Program-made: the position numbers and the translations under genes | Notes under the pieces: model-generated | Databases searched by the model: none | What the model saw: only the letters and a program-made list of their open reading frames with translations | Told to the model about the DNA's origin: nothing | Part shown: positions 22,966 to 34,200 of the stretch, one piece after another | Numbering within the stretch: the first letter of the stretch is position 1 | How the letters are laid out: every line of letters begins with the position of its first letter | Source of the DNA: Elymus sibiricus | Lineage: Eukaryota > Streptophyta > Magnoliopsida > Poales > Poaceae | Length of the DNA: 64,000 nt | Assembly (NCBI GenBank): GCA_039707655.1 | Contig: CM077667.1 | Location: 415,319,409-415,383,408, forward strand | Direction of reading: 5' to 3'

Positions 22966-24350
22966 TTAGTGTGCATCTCCATGCTTCTTCTGATCTTCTG
23001 TCACAACAGCAGCAGTCTCGACGACATTAGATCCTAATATACATAAAATATTAGTGAAATACATTGGACATAAATAATATTCATTCAAGAGACAAAAATT
23101 TATACATATACACACATCCCCAAATGCCCCAGTCCAGTATACACTAAGAATGGCATAGCAAAACTTCCAACAACCTGAATACAACAGTTTAACCTGATGA
23201 TGGTCTACCATAGTAACCTGCAGGTACCAGCAGTGCAGGTAATGCAATGAACGTCACTGTAACACATTCACCTGAAGAAAATTCCTATTATGTTACCACG
23301 GTCATCCATTCAACTGACAGCATCTAACAATACTAGTAAGTGCACAGACTAACATCACAAGGCAGGAGAGAATAAAGGGAACGGGACCTGATGATGATAG
23401 TGCCGACGATGATTTGATTCGCTCGGCGTCGCTGATGAGGTGGATGATCTACACACATTTAATTTGTCATCCAAAGTAACAACTGCATGATCAAAAAAAT
23501 TACATCAAAACTTCTTCCAGGCAATCAAACAATAAATATCAGTGTGGATGATATAGAAGAGTAGAGATCTGGGTCCCTAGGAAGCACAACAAATGCTAAA
23601 AATCAGAACTGGATAATTAATAAGTCTGTCCTTCAGTACGAGCATATATGAGTAGATATTTTTTTGGTACAACAGAGAAAATCCATATGAGGAAAAGGGT
23701 TGTGTGACGATTAGCTTACAAACTTGACAATCTCTCACCACATTGTAAACCAGATATTAGTATCAGGAAGAAATTATAATCATCAGTTTATTCTTAAAGC
23801 ACGAGTACATTAAAAAACCAAACAAAAAACCTAAGCAATAAGATATGAAAGCAAACACCCACAATTCAATGAATTTCAAGCCATGGGGGCACTGATCTGT
23901 ATAACCATGCATGACCAAATAAAGCAAACCGCACAAATAATGGCATTTAACAAGTGCACCAATAATTGCATTCAAGGAAAACATGAGTTGCATAGCAGAG
24001 TGCAGGAGAATGACATCATAATTTCTCAGCACTATAGCATAGTCAAATCGAATCACACTGAAAATACAGTAGTGGCAGCTACACCTAAAGTAGAGCAGTT
24101 ATAGAAGCAACACATATGGCCATGAGAGGAGGAAGAAGCGACAGATCGAGGAAATTTTCACACCTGCAGCAGCAGCGGGCTTGAGGAGGGTCGATGGTAG
24201 GAGCAGCTCGGGGATATGGTCTGGGAAGACAAGCAGCAACAGCAGGTCCGTCACGTCCACAGCCTGCCTACCATCAGGCTCCCCCGTGAAGACGCTGGAG
24301 GAGGTGGTGGAGCAGCTTGGCGAAAGGATGGAGTATGATTAACTCACATC
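22966..24350 (-). pseudogene. Possible captured multi-exon fragment of unknown origin in the CACTA
   Basis: Three exon-like minus-strand blocks: about 24350-24164, reading GEPDGRQAVDVTDLLLLLVF and ending GCTGCAG/GTGTG; about 23455-23385, reading IHLISDAERIKSSS; and 23035-22969, after acceptor ATATTAG, reading GSNVVETAAVVTEDQKKHGD to a stop. Borders are GT-AG-like. I recognise no family. It could be a host gene fragment or a relic of the CACTA's own gene. Confidence 0.3.
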
Positions 24351-25061
24351 AGCAGTAAAACGATAAATAGGCAATTATACAGCAGGAAAACTACAATTCC
24401 AAGAATTTTCCTTATACATGATTATCTATAATTGTTACTTATTTATCTGCAAGGAACCATAACATATTTCTACACAAAAAGAACATGTATCCAAACCAAT
24501 CACGAAACAAATAATGAGTTGGTTCATCTTATACCAGAAAAAAAAAACACCAACAAGGTATTCCTTGGTTTTCAAGCACACCAATTCATATCATAGAAAG
24601 CTGATGCCGAGACTTTTCATCTAAGCTTATGAATGTGCAATCTACTTCTCTTCTGTGTTCTATTCCTGAGAAGTTGGTTTAAGTTTTTCAACAGATTATA
24701 ATCTTACCCCTAACTGAAAATACAGAATTATGTATGATAATACTAGGTAACTGTAAGTTCTGGTAGCTGTCAAAATGTAAGGCAAGCTATTCTGATGCAA
24801 CTATCTGATCCACATTTGGACCGCACAAACATCATGTTTGTTACAATTGAAATATTTGTGTAGTTGTAAATGAACATGCGTAACATCTGTAGTACTCCGT
24901 ATGTCAATTCTAAACATAATTTTCAGCTCAGGACAGGTCATCAGAGCAAACAATAAATTCCTTTTAAAGCAGACGCAATTCATCATAATCGCATAGACAG
25001 AGCAACCAATAAGGCCAATGCCCCACAGACAATGACAAATCCATCACTATTCCAGATTTAC

Positions 25062-25120
25062 GTAGAGTACCTCTCTCGTCCTGCAGCGTCCCAGATCTGG
25101 GCCTTGATGGTGCTCGGGCG
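25062..25120 (-). pseudogene. Captured Rab-type small GTPase fragment
   Basis: The minus strand reads STIKAQIWDAAGRERYST, very close to the Rab/RABA switch II region (KAQIWDTAGQERY), the G3 nucleotide-binding motif of vesicle-traffic GTPases. DTAGQE has become DAAGRE. Only ~20 codons remain, followed by a possible splice donor (TAC/GTAAATC). The next captured fragment lies 58 bp to its right on the same strand. Confidence 0.6.
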
Positions 25121-25177
25121 GCGCGGCACCGGCGGTGAGCATGCGAGGGTACAGCACGAGGGCGGAGGAGGGCGGAC

Positions 25178-25315
25178 ATCATGGCGGTGTAGACGACGGC
25201 ATCCCTGCGCAGCTGCGGAGTAGAATGCGAGCTGGGAGCAGGCGAGGACGGAGTTGGAGGTGGCGAGGCCCCGGCGGCACGCCTGCACGTGTATCTAGTA
25301 GCCCAGGCGGGCGTC
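25178..25315 (-). pseudogene. Captured PPR-protein fragment
   Basis: On the minus strand, DARLGY*IHVQACRRGLATS then SVLACSQLAFYSAAAQ, and in the next frame LRRDAVVYTAMMSALL, resemble pentatricopeptide repeats of plant organelle RNA-binding proteins. The in-frame stop is a TAG where CAG (Gln) is expected. Frame changes show it is dead. Confidence 0.5.
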
Positions 25316-26270
25316 GCGGCACCTGCAACGACCGGAGACAAGAAATGAGCAATCTAGATATAGTACAATTCTCTACATTAACCAGATATTCGCTCCTAGA
25401 CAGATCCATGAAAACAACAAAGCTTTTCAAGGTCCCTTGAGGAAGTTATATCCGTGATCACAGGTGGAACGAATGGGGTGCAGGACTAATGTCACATCCG
25501 TGATCCCATGGTTAGTTTTGCATGTCAAACGAATGGGGGGCAGGACTAATGTCACATCCGTGATCCCATGGTTAGTTCCTTTTGTCTTAATTGCATTTGA
25601 TGATGCTTACAGAGAGAAAAAACCCAGTGCTGCATGGTTTGTCAGATGGTATTTGTAGGCCTACAAGATGCTCAATTTAAATTCAGAAGTGGTTACTGGA
25701 GTACATATACGGGCAATGACCATAGCGGAGTGGTGTGTGCTGATATCCTTGGCTCCTTCCCGCATGGCAGGGTAACATGGATAAACAGTGCCAGCACGTG
25801 TTATACCAGCGAAGAGTATTTGTCTATTTGATCATTTCGATGCGGACATCTAGACAATTAACAATCAGTGGACCACTAGTCTGTTTCGTCTTCGATCAGA
25901 AAGAGCAGAAATAATTTGAGAGACGCATGCTGATAGATACTGTTTCAGATAGACAGTTCCTGTTAGGAATTGATGGATACTGCCAATAATAGTATCACGC
26001 AAGCGTCCAAGTATAGTCATTGTTTGCTAGTACTTTTTTGTTCATGCACATTTTCCCAATAATGTAGGGGGAATGAGTGTTCAGTAAAGAATTGTACAGT
26101 CCCAGTACAACTCACACTGGCTAAGCCTATACAGCAAGCTACTTTTGTGCGTGTAAGTGATATACACTACTCACAAGAAAAAGGAAAACATCTGCTAGAT
26201 CCAGATCGAGAGAGGAACTGCAAAAGAGATGGTGCTAGAAGAGTACTTGCCTCAACAATGGTAATGGCAA

Positions 26271-26465
26271 TGGCAGCTCCCAACAACCATCCTCTTTCCT
26301 GTGCTCCCTCTCCTGATCTCCATCTTCTTACTTGTTGGAGCCGCAAGGCCAAGGCGCACAAGCACCAGGTACCACCTCCCATCGCGCCCGTCCGGGCTGC
26401 CCATCCTCGACAACCTGCATCAGATGGGCGCAGATCTATTTCGCACCACAGAAAAAACGAATTAA
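26271..26465 (+). pseudogene. Captured cytochrome P450 N-terminus
   Basis: The plus strand reads a hydrophobic anchor (ILFPVLPLLISIFLLVGAA), a basic stretch (RPRRTSTRYH), then LPSRPSGLPILDNLHQMGA. This is the membrane anchor and proline-rich hinge of a plant CYP71-type P450 (usual form LPPGPPGLPILGNLHQLG). It ends at a TAA (26463-26465) and the expected Met lies in another frame (26258), so it cannot encode an enzyme. Confidence 0.7.
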
Positions 26466-26559
26466 GAGAGAGAAATCACATCCGGATATCATTCGTCTCA
26501 GATCACGATCACACCACCATGGCATGACAAATGGATACAGCAGAGGGGCAATCCGGTGG

Positions 26560-26800
26560 TTATGCATGCACCTTGGTCCTTGACGAACTTGGCGAGCGTG
26601 TTGCAGTCGGAGCAGAGGGCGCGGCCGGTGAACCCCAGCCCCTCGCACTCCCTCGCCCCGAGCCGCTCCGCGCCGCGGCCACGACCGGGTGGGCGGCGAG
26701 GACGCGGCGGAAGACGGTGAGCGCGGCGGCGTGGCGACCTGCACGCGCGTGTTCAGCTACGGCCACGGCCCACGACGCCGCCGCTCGGATCTGGCATGGA
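26560..26800 (-). pseudogene. Captured GC-rich gene fragment, possibly PPR-like
   Basis: The minus strand reads AVAEHARAGRHAAALTVFRR and, one frame away, GLGFTGRALCSDCNTLAKFV followed by KDQ. The first part resembles a PPR helix pair; the second I cannot assign. A one-base shift lies between them near 26670. Base composition is far more GC-rich than the CACTA around it, as expected for captured grass exons. Confidence 0.4.
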
Positions 26801-27019
26801 GTCGATGCGAGACGGTGGTGGTGGCGCGACAGCGGCAGCCGCGGCAGCATTCTTCTTTCTGGCTGCCATTCCATTGGATCCCATCCACGAAATCCATGCA
26901 TCTCAATCTTCCAATTCCGTTGGATCTCGCCGGACAGGAGGAAGGAGTGGAGCGAGGGGATCGGGAGCCGGAGGTGGCGGCGGTAAGGGTGGAGCTGAGC
27001 GCTAGGAACGGTCATGCCC

Positions 27020-27850
27020 GCCGTTCACAATTGACCAAATGGTTGACTGTCAAAAGCTTTCATCCATCTCTCGTGAAAAAGACAAATTTTCGCCGATTCA
27101 GTAGGAAGTGGGTCAAATTTGAACTGCTGTTTCCTCGTAGTTTGCTCTTTATTTTTTCCAAAAATCATTTTTAGGTACATAAGCATTTATTTAATCAGAG
27201 AAATACCAAAAGTTTTTGAAGATTTAACCTCTAGCTAGGAACGGTCATGCCCGTCATTTTAACCGCATTTTGAAATGGGCATTAAAAATTCTAAAAAAAT
27301 CCAAAAATTGGAAAAACCTTCGCATTGTGTCCTTATATGTGACCAAGTTAGCAGGAAAAATAAGAAACTTGTAATACGGCAATTATTTTAAAAAAGTGTT
27401 CTCAGAAATGAGCTATCATGTGGTAAGATTCATGGCTTTCAAGCCAAATTATTAATCGTATGGCCACATTCATGGTATAGTTTTTTCAAATGATCTCATA
27501 TTGTGCACAAGGGTGAATCTTGGAATAACAAACAATGTTGCCTAAGGAAGTTTTCATTTTCTTTGGACGGAAAATTCATTTTCCATTTTTCGAGTGCCCA
27601 AAATGAGTTTTTTTATGAAGGACCTACCATATATTTGCTGCAAAATTGGACCGAATCAATTTTATAAAATATTAGGCCATATTTAATTTACAATTGACCA
27701 AATGGTTGAGTGTTAAATTTTTTGAGCCACCTCTCGTGAAAAAGACAAGTTTCCGCCGATTCAATAGGAAGTGGGTCAAGTTTGAACTGCAGCTACCTTA
27801 TAGTTTGCTCATGACTTTTTCCAAAAGTAATTTTTAGGTACATAAGTATC
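27020..27850. repeat. Internal direct repeat of the CACTA (~663 bp apart)
   Basis: CAATTGACCAAATGGTTGA... to ...GTGGGTCAAATTTGAACTG at ~27030-27175 recurs, diverged, at ~27690-27845. No coding potential. Confidence 0.7.
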
Positions 27851-28189
27851 TATTTAATCAGAGATACATGGTTTGGTGGCGATACATTGAGGTTTGGACA
27901 GTGGCCGATGGCCCCAACTCCAGAGCGCGCAAACTGGCATGCCAGCCGCGTGGTCACCGCGTGACCTTGGCGTTGCCACGCGTTCTGGGCGGCCTAGGTA
28001 TGTCTGATGGGTTGGGCGCTCCCCCGGTAGGTGTTAGGAAGAAGAATACAACAGAAGACTCTCACGAGGAGATAGAACTAAGCTGAAACATGATTTAGAA
28101 GCCAAGTGTTTGATTAGCTGTGGGGAAAATGCACATGGCCAATGGGCCTAATTTTGGCTGAGGCTGATAATCTACTAAGGATACTGTCT

Positions 28190-29200
28190 TGGCAAATTTT
28201 CAGCTCAAATGGAGGAGCCTAGGTGGCACTTGCTTTGCAAAGTACCACACTGGACAGAAATATGAATGTTGAAGATGGGCTCAAATGAATGAATGGATTG
28301 AGCTGAAATTTGGTGGAGGATGGTCATCTGGGAATAGGAAGGCATTGTAAGAATTTGATACAATTTGGACATGCCAAAGTGGTACTTCCTTCACAATGCT
28401 CTTCTCTAGACAGAAACTTGGGAAAATTATTGAGAGAAATTGGCTATATGAAATGAGCTCAAATTTGGTGGAGGCAAGTTATATAGGTAGAAACATGCCC
28501 TGGTAAAGTTTCAGAAATAATTAAGTAATATAAAATATAGTTGGTTCACAAACTGAAAATATGACCAGAATAAAAGATTGGATGATGCGCTCACATGGAT
28601 TGCTGGATAAATCTCAAATTTTGTGCAGAGTGATTATTTGAGTATCTGAAAGATTTGAAAAAATCTCAGATCATTTAGATAATCCTAGCCAGTACTTTCT
28701 TCACAAAGCTTCTCTCTGGATAGAAACTTTGGAAATTTGCTGATAAAGATTTACTAGGCAAATGGAGCTGAATATTGCCATGTGGTAATGATTTGAATAT
28801 GTAAGAGAGCCCAAAAGTTTGAAGGAAATAGGAGGGGTCTAAATAGCACTTGCTTTGCAATGTGCCAATCTGGACAAAAAAAATAGAAATTGATGCTGGG
28901 CTCGCATAGATGATTGAATTGAGCTGCAATTTGGAGAAGGATGATAATTTGGGCATATGAAGGCACTCTCAAAATTTCATACCATTTGGATAAATAAAAA
29001 TGGTACTTCCTTCACAATGCTCCCCACTGAATAGAAAATTAGGAAAAATATTGAGGGAAATTGGATAAATTAAATGTGCTAAAATTTGGTGGAGGGAGGT
29101 TCTTTGGGCAGGGTCATGTCCTGGTAAATTTTTAGTAATTATAAAGCAATATAAAATATAGTTGCTTCACAGACTGAAAATATTACCAGAAACAAAGATT
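28190..29200. repeat. Imperfect tandem repeat, ~620-bp period, inside the CACTA
   Basis: TGGTACTTCCTTCACAATGC at ~28380 and ~29000, and GCACTTGCTTTGCAA at ~28228 and ~28847, keep the same spacing, so roughly 1.6 copies of a ~620-bp unit fill the right part of the CACTA. Shorter internal echoes also occur. Confidence 0.7.
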
Positions 29201-29389
29201 GGATTGTGAGCTCACATGAATTGTTTATATATGTTTAACATTTTTCAAATACATGATTAACATCTTTTCCTATATTCCCAACAAAAAAACATCTTTTCAT
29301 ACATACGTTTTGATGTCTATATTTGGTTTTACACATTGTACATTTTTTGTATACATATAAAAAGGGGGTGGCCTTAAGTACCAATGCAT

Positions 29390-29592
29390 CCACGTTCACA
29401 ACCTCATGACCATTTATATTGGTCGTAATCAGGTAGAAATAAGGTCGTCGACCACTGTTGTCTGCTTTATGACCATTTGGTGTAAGGCAATTTCAGGGTT
29501 TGAGCCCTTCCTAGCGAAATGGCCGTGGATTTACGACCAATTCAGCTGGGGTCACTAAGAGAAGGTCACAAGTTGACATATTTCTTGTAGTG
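29390..29592 (-). repeat. Right terminus and subterminal repeats of the CACTA
   Basis: Carries GGTCGT/ACGACC and GACCATTT motifs matching the left end in inverted sense, ending in the terminal repeat TTCTTGTAGTG. Confidence 0.75.
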
Positions 29593-29595
29593 TAT

Positions 29596-30280
29596 TGACA
29601 ATGGTACGAATCTGTCCAAGGGGGCTATGAAAGAGTTATGCGACAGTGAACACATCCGCCTTGATGTCTCCTCCGTGGCTCATCCACAGTCTAATGGTCA
29701 AGCAGAGCGAGCTAACCAGGAAATTCTGAGAGGGATAAAGCACCGGCTTATGGTTCCTTTGGAACGAATGCCAGGTTGTTGGGTGGAGGAATTACCTTCT
29801 GTTCTTTGGAGCATCAGAACCACCCCCAACAGATCAACAGGCTACACGCTTTTCTTCATGGTTTATGGCGCGGAAGCTGTTCTCCCCAGTGATATCCGTC
29901 ATGACTCGCCCAGAGTGGCGGCTTACGTTGAAATTGATAATGAGACGGCGCGTCAGAACGCACTGGACGCCTTGGATGAAGAACGGGATCTTCCAGCCGC
30001 ACATTCGGCAATTTATCAACAAGATCTGCGTCGCTATCATAGCCGCAGAGTGAAGACTCGGACGTTCCAAGAAGGCGACTTAGTGCTACGTTTGATTCAA
30101 GATCAAACAGATATGCATAAGTTATCTCCCCCTTGGGAAGGACCTTTTGTGATCAGCAGAAATCTCAACAATGGTTCCTATTATCTCATTGACGTACGGG
30201 ACAGTGACAAGTCACGCACTTCTGGGGAGGAGACTGCCAGGCCATGGAACATTGCTCATCTTCGGCCTTACTACACTTGA
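29596..30280 (+). pseudogene. C-terminal half of integrase, element D
   Basis: Continues the integrase from 22257 after the CACTA. It begins with DNGTNLSKGA (second catalytic Asp) and has SNGQAERANQEIL (catalytic Glu). Then NRSTGYTLFFMVYGAEAVLP, the C-terminal domain (FQEGDLVLRL, KLSPPWEGPFVI) and the usual end, WNIAHLRPYYT then TGA. No nonsense codon is seen in this half; the CACTA is the main lesion. Integrase would insert the cDNA copy. Confidence 0.85.
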
Positions 30281-31281
30281 GCCATCGGCTCTCATCAATG
30301 TACATACTTCTGTCATTGTATATACCACTTTTACAATATAATAAAGCCGGTGTCCCCATAATTTGGGGCCTCTACCATTTTCATGCAACAGTTGATGGTG
30401 CAAAGAGTTGATTATTCATAAGGTCACTTGGGGGCTTCCAACCCACTGGGTTTAGCTTTCATACCCTCTTGACCGGCTTAAAAGCCATATTTGAGTTAAA
30501 CCTCCCTGTTTGCAACTTGCTACTCCGCCAGGTGACCCGCCGAACGTTTGACAGTCAATCTTTTTTAAGACCCTGAACTTGTCAAAGTTAAAACGGCGGT
30601 TTATGTCACGAGAGAGCCGGCTTACAGAGAGCTAGGATAAACTCACCTATTTGTTGTAGTCTCTCCGCTATGTGGCCCGTTTGTACTCTTAACAGTCAAT
30701 CTTTTTTAAGACCCTGAACTGGTTAACGTTAAAACGACGGATTTATGTCACGTGAGAGCCGGTTTATGGGATTTTGGGCACTCATGCCAAGCTTCTTTGA
30801 AGCAAAAAACTTGAGTTTTCTCAAAAATATATATAAAGGGTTGATCTCTTTTGGGTTGTGCCTTCAAAGCCGCCTAAACAATAACAAAAGATATACATAT
30901 GTTTTCTGCTTGATATTTTGCAGGAATTTGTGTCATGACAAGATTCTAAGTCTTCGGATGATAATTTCGCCCGGCTTAGTATTGCTCATTGATCCAAAGC
31001 TTTGGCTATTATGACCCGCCAACAGGCATCAAAAGATATGATTGCATCAAACATGCAGATAAAATTTGTAGCGTTAAAGCTGCCAAGATATGAGTCGTTC
31101 AAAGCTCCAAGCATGCGTGAAGGCACGGTACAGGCAATCAGTTTTAACTACGGCTATTACAAGGCTCGGTAAAGCCCAAAATTGGTGGACTCAAGTTTTT
31201 CACAAAAATTATAACCCGGCAGGTCAGCATGCCCGGGTTACCTTCATCTGAGGCCAGCTCCTCGCCTAACTCATTGACGGG
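30281..31281. other. Non-coding spacer between pol and the antisense gene, element D
   Basis: pol and the antisense gene meet tail to tail here. No gene is seen. A poly(A)-like AATATAATAAAG lies at ~30336. A ~137-bp tandem duplication (CAGTCAATCTTTTTTAAGAC at ~30552 and ~30689) is present, plus a TTGGGGGCTT motif near 30428. Confidence 0.6.
30550..30770. repeat. Tandem duplication, ~137-bp unit
   Basis: ACAGTCAATCTTTTTTAAGA through GAGAGCCGG(C/T)TTA occurs twice head to tail with modest divergence. Confidence 0.7.
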
Positions 31282-34200
31282 TCATCCTGCGCCGGGTCTT
31301 CTGACTCCTGGATCTGAAGGTTGTCCACATCCCAGTTGCAATTTGATTAAAGCTTCAAATTCGGCTTCGTCATGCAAGATTGGAGACGGGTCAACATCAG
31401 GGGCAAAGATGTGCTTACGGCGTTGAGGAGTCAGATCTTTCGACTCAAAAGTGGGCGCCCGGATTCGCACATTGTTGTCATCATAAGCCACCTGATATGC
31501 CTTCAGATCAGCTTCGGCGGCCAGCCGACTAGCCAATGCTCGCGATGCTTTCAAGCAACGAGCATAGTCTTCTTGGGTAAACTCTGACCCATCATCCTTC
31601 AGCTAGGGAAAGCCGCCACTCATCTCTTCTGGGTTAAGCTCGGGTGCGTAAGCCAATGCCCGGCTTAAAGCAGACATTGCGCCTTTACGGGCGGCTGATT
31701 TCTTAAATTCTTCAAATTGTTGGGGGATGGTGTAGAGGCACTTCAGCACATCTTTGATAAGTTTTGGCGTGCCCTTCTCGCCCATAAAAGCCCTAATGGT
31801 GAAAAGGCTCCCAGCGTACAGCTGCTCAGTGAAAGCATATAAAGCCTTCTACTTCAGCAAACTGTCATCCGGAAGCTGGCGAGTTCGTTGGCCTACAAAC
31901 AAGATCAATTTTCTAAGTCGCCAAGCGAGTCTTTATACGACTGTTTGGCAAGAATGATCATAACATAATCAGTAAACACTTACCAAAGACGGCTTCCGCC
32001 ATCCGAGCTACATGGCGCTTGAGACTGGTCAGCTCTTCGGTAACGGGCTTAAGTCGGCCCTCGGCGTCTTCTGCACGTTTGGTCAAGGCGGCTTGGTTAG
32101 CTTCAGCAGATTGTTTGTACGCCTCAAAATCCGCTTTGATCTTTTCCAATTCTGTTGATGAGAGCCACCACTTTGCATGAGCTTCAGTTCGGGCGTCTTG
32201 TTGCAAGGCCAGATTTTTCTTAAGGTCGGTCAAATTAGAGTCGGCCACATTTAAAGCCTCCTGCACAATACAATTGTCAACAGCAAGTTTATCAATTTTA
32301 AGCCGCCAGTCCGGTTTATAATAGCACTTGGGGACGATGAAGAAGGTTGTTAGAAGTCTCAAGCAGATTGCAAGCAATATACTTGACACTTGGGGGCTAA
32401 TGAGTATCAGTTCTTTCAAAGTCTACAATACAAACAAGACCCGGATCATCTTCGCGAAGATAACCCGACTCTTGGGGGCTACACATTTGCTCCTCAAGTT
32501 TATATGATTAGATCTACAACAAGTTCTGGCTCATTATTCGCATAATGACCCGGCCCTTGGGGGCTACACTTGGCATTTTCTTTACCATGCAGTAAGTGCC
32601 GCCTCATTATTCGCATAATGGCCCGACCCTTGGGGGCTACACGCTGATCTATTGAAATATACATACTACTGAAGACCCGGCTTATCTTCAAGAAAATAAG
32701 CCGGCTCTTGGGGGCTATGTAAGGATATATGGAAGGCAAGAACAGTTGAGTACCTCATATTTTTTCTTCATCATGCCAACTAAGTTGGCCTCCATGTCCC
32801 AGCTTGCAGCAAGGCGGCTTAGATAGCCAGAGTGCAGCTCATCAGCGGTAAGCTTCTCCAGATTGGGTAGATCAAGCTTGACCCTCTCCTTCTCAGGCGA
32901 AGGCGCTTCATCCTTACTAATGTGCTTGGTCAACACATTGGAAGGGGCAGGAGCTATGTAAGTTGTTCCGGTGATGGTAACCTCTTCTTCACGGGGAGTC
33001 ACATTTTCAGCTGTTGGCAAAGGGCTGGGCGGCTTAGGATCAGCCTCTGGATTAGCTTCAGGAATCACAATGTCAACATCCGCCGGCTCAGTAGGCTGGG
33101 GAGTCTCATCGTGGGTGCGTTGATCAGTTTCAGAGGGCTCGACTTGAGATTCAGGAGTGTCAAGCTTCGTGTTCTCTGGCTCTGGGACGTCCGGACGGGA
33201 AGATGACCCGCTTAACTTCCTCTTCTTAGCTTGGGCTCTATGAACAAGGATTTCATTATAAGTTATATGCAAGGGCAAAATATTAGCAAGCAATATGGGA
33301 GGCAAAAGAAGCTTACCCTGGGTTGATAACAAGGGGAGGCAACTTTGAGGCGGTTGAGTCGCCCGAAGAAGGAGGTGTTTCCTGAAAAGTTAAAATTGAG
33401 AATTATGAGCAAGTTACAGCACGAGACTAATGTGCAGAAGAGATAAAAACATAAGTAGGAAATACCTCGTTACGACGTTTCCGAGGAGCTGGAGTGTCAG
33501 GTAAGCCGGCAACCAAGTCTTCAGAGCCGCCGCTTCGGGTCTGACGTCTAGCGTCATGTTGCTGCTTCTTCAAAAGAAAGTCGGGATCCAAGTGAGCAAG
33601 AGGATGTGAAAACTTTACTTTCCGGATGACCGGCCAGATTTTCTCAGTTGGCAAAGGTTCCGAGTCGGAGGAGATGATAGTTACCTCTGCGGCACCAACT
33701 TGGCTGACCTCTGCTTCACCCTGAGAGAAGTCAGCGTCAATAAGTTGCATGAAAAGAAGGCCAAGGGAATCAAGTTCTACCTCTGAGTCGTCTAGCTCGA
33801 GCAGGTCCTGAGCCGACGGTTTCTTTTTACGAGCCGGAGCCCGGGCCTTAGTTGCTTTGCTTTTCTTCTTCTTTGAGGTGGAGGCTGTGGTTATTCTCCT
33901 TTTCCAGAAGGGAGAGTCGGCATGTATATGTTTACAAAAATATTAAATGAGGCATATGAAATGCAGTATTTAAAGGACGAAGAGCGAAGGTTGAAATAAA
34001 AAAGGTTCACCTCAGGAGCCGGGTTAAGAGCGCAAAAGGGATTTAATCCCGTCTTGTTGCAGACTTCTTGAGGTTCTCCCAACAATGATTTGATGATCAG
34101 GTTGAGGTCCTTGTCCGTTAGGGGTGTCTGATTGAAGCGTTGAGGTTTATTCACCTCACCAGTGTACTAACACATTAAGCCACTACGGCGGCTCAACGGT

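Larger units (their letters stand above)
22258..29592. mobile_element. CACTA transposon inserted in element D integrase
   Basis: Both ends are perfect: CACTACAAGAAATATGTCAA at 22258 and its reverse complement ending TTCTTGTAGTG at 29592, with the match running ~24 bp and close for several more. The 3-bp target duplication TAT is at 22255-22257 and 29593-29595. Removing 22258-29595 restores the integrase frame. Subterminal zones (to ~22500, from ~29390) are rich in GACCAAAA/TTGGTC/GGTCGT motifs. No CACTA transposase (TNP2-like) is visible, so it is non-autonomous, and it carries pieces of several host genes. It is younger than D. Confidence 0.9.

Noticed and set aside
26531..27174. Plus-strand frames of ~150 codons in the CACTA
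   Set aside because: Low-complexity Arg/Ala/Gly translation of captured GC-rich exons read on the wrong strand.
27868..28086. 72-codon frame in the CACTA right arm
   Set aside because: No domain and no splice context; local GC bump only.
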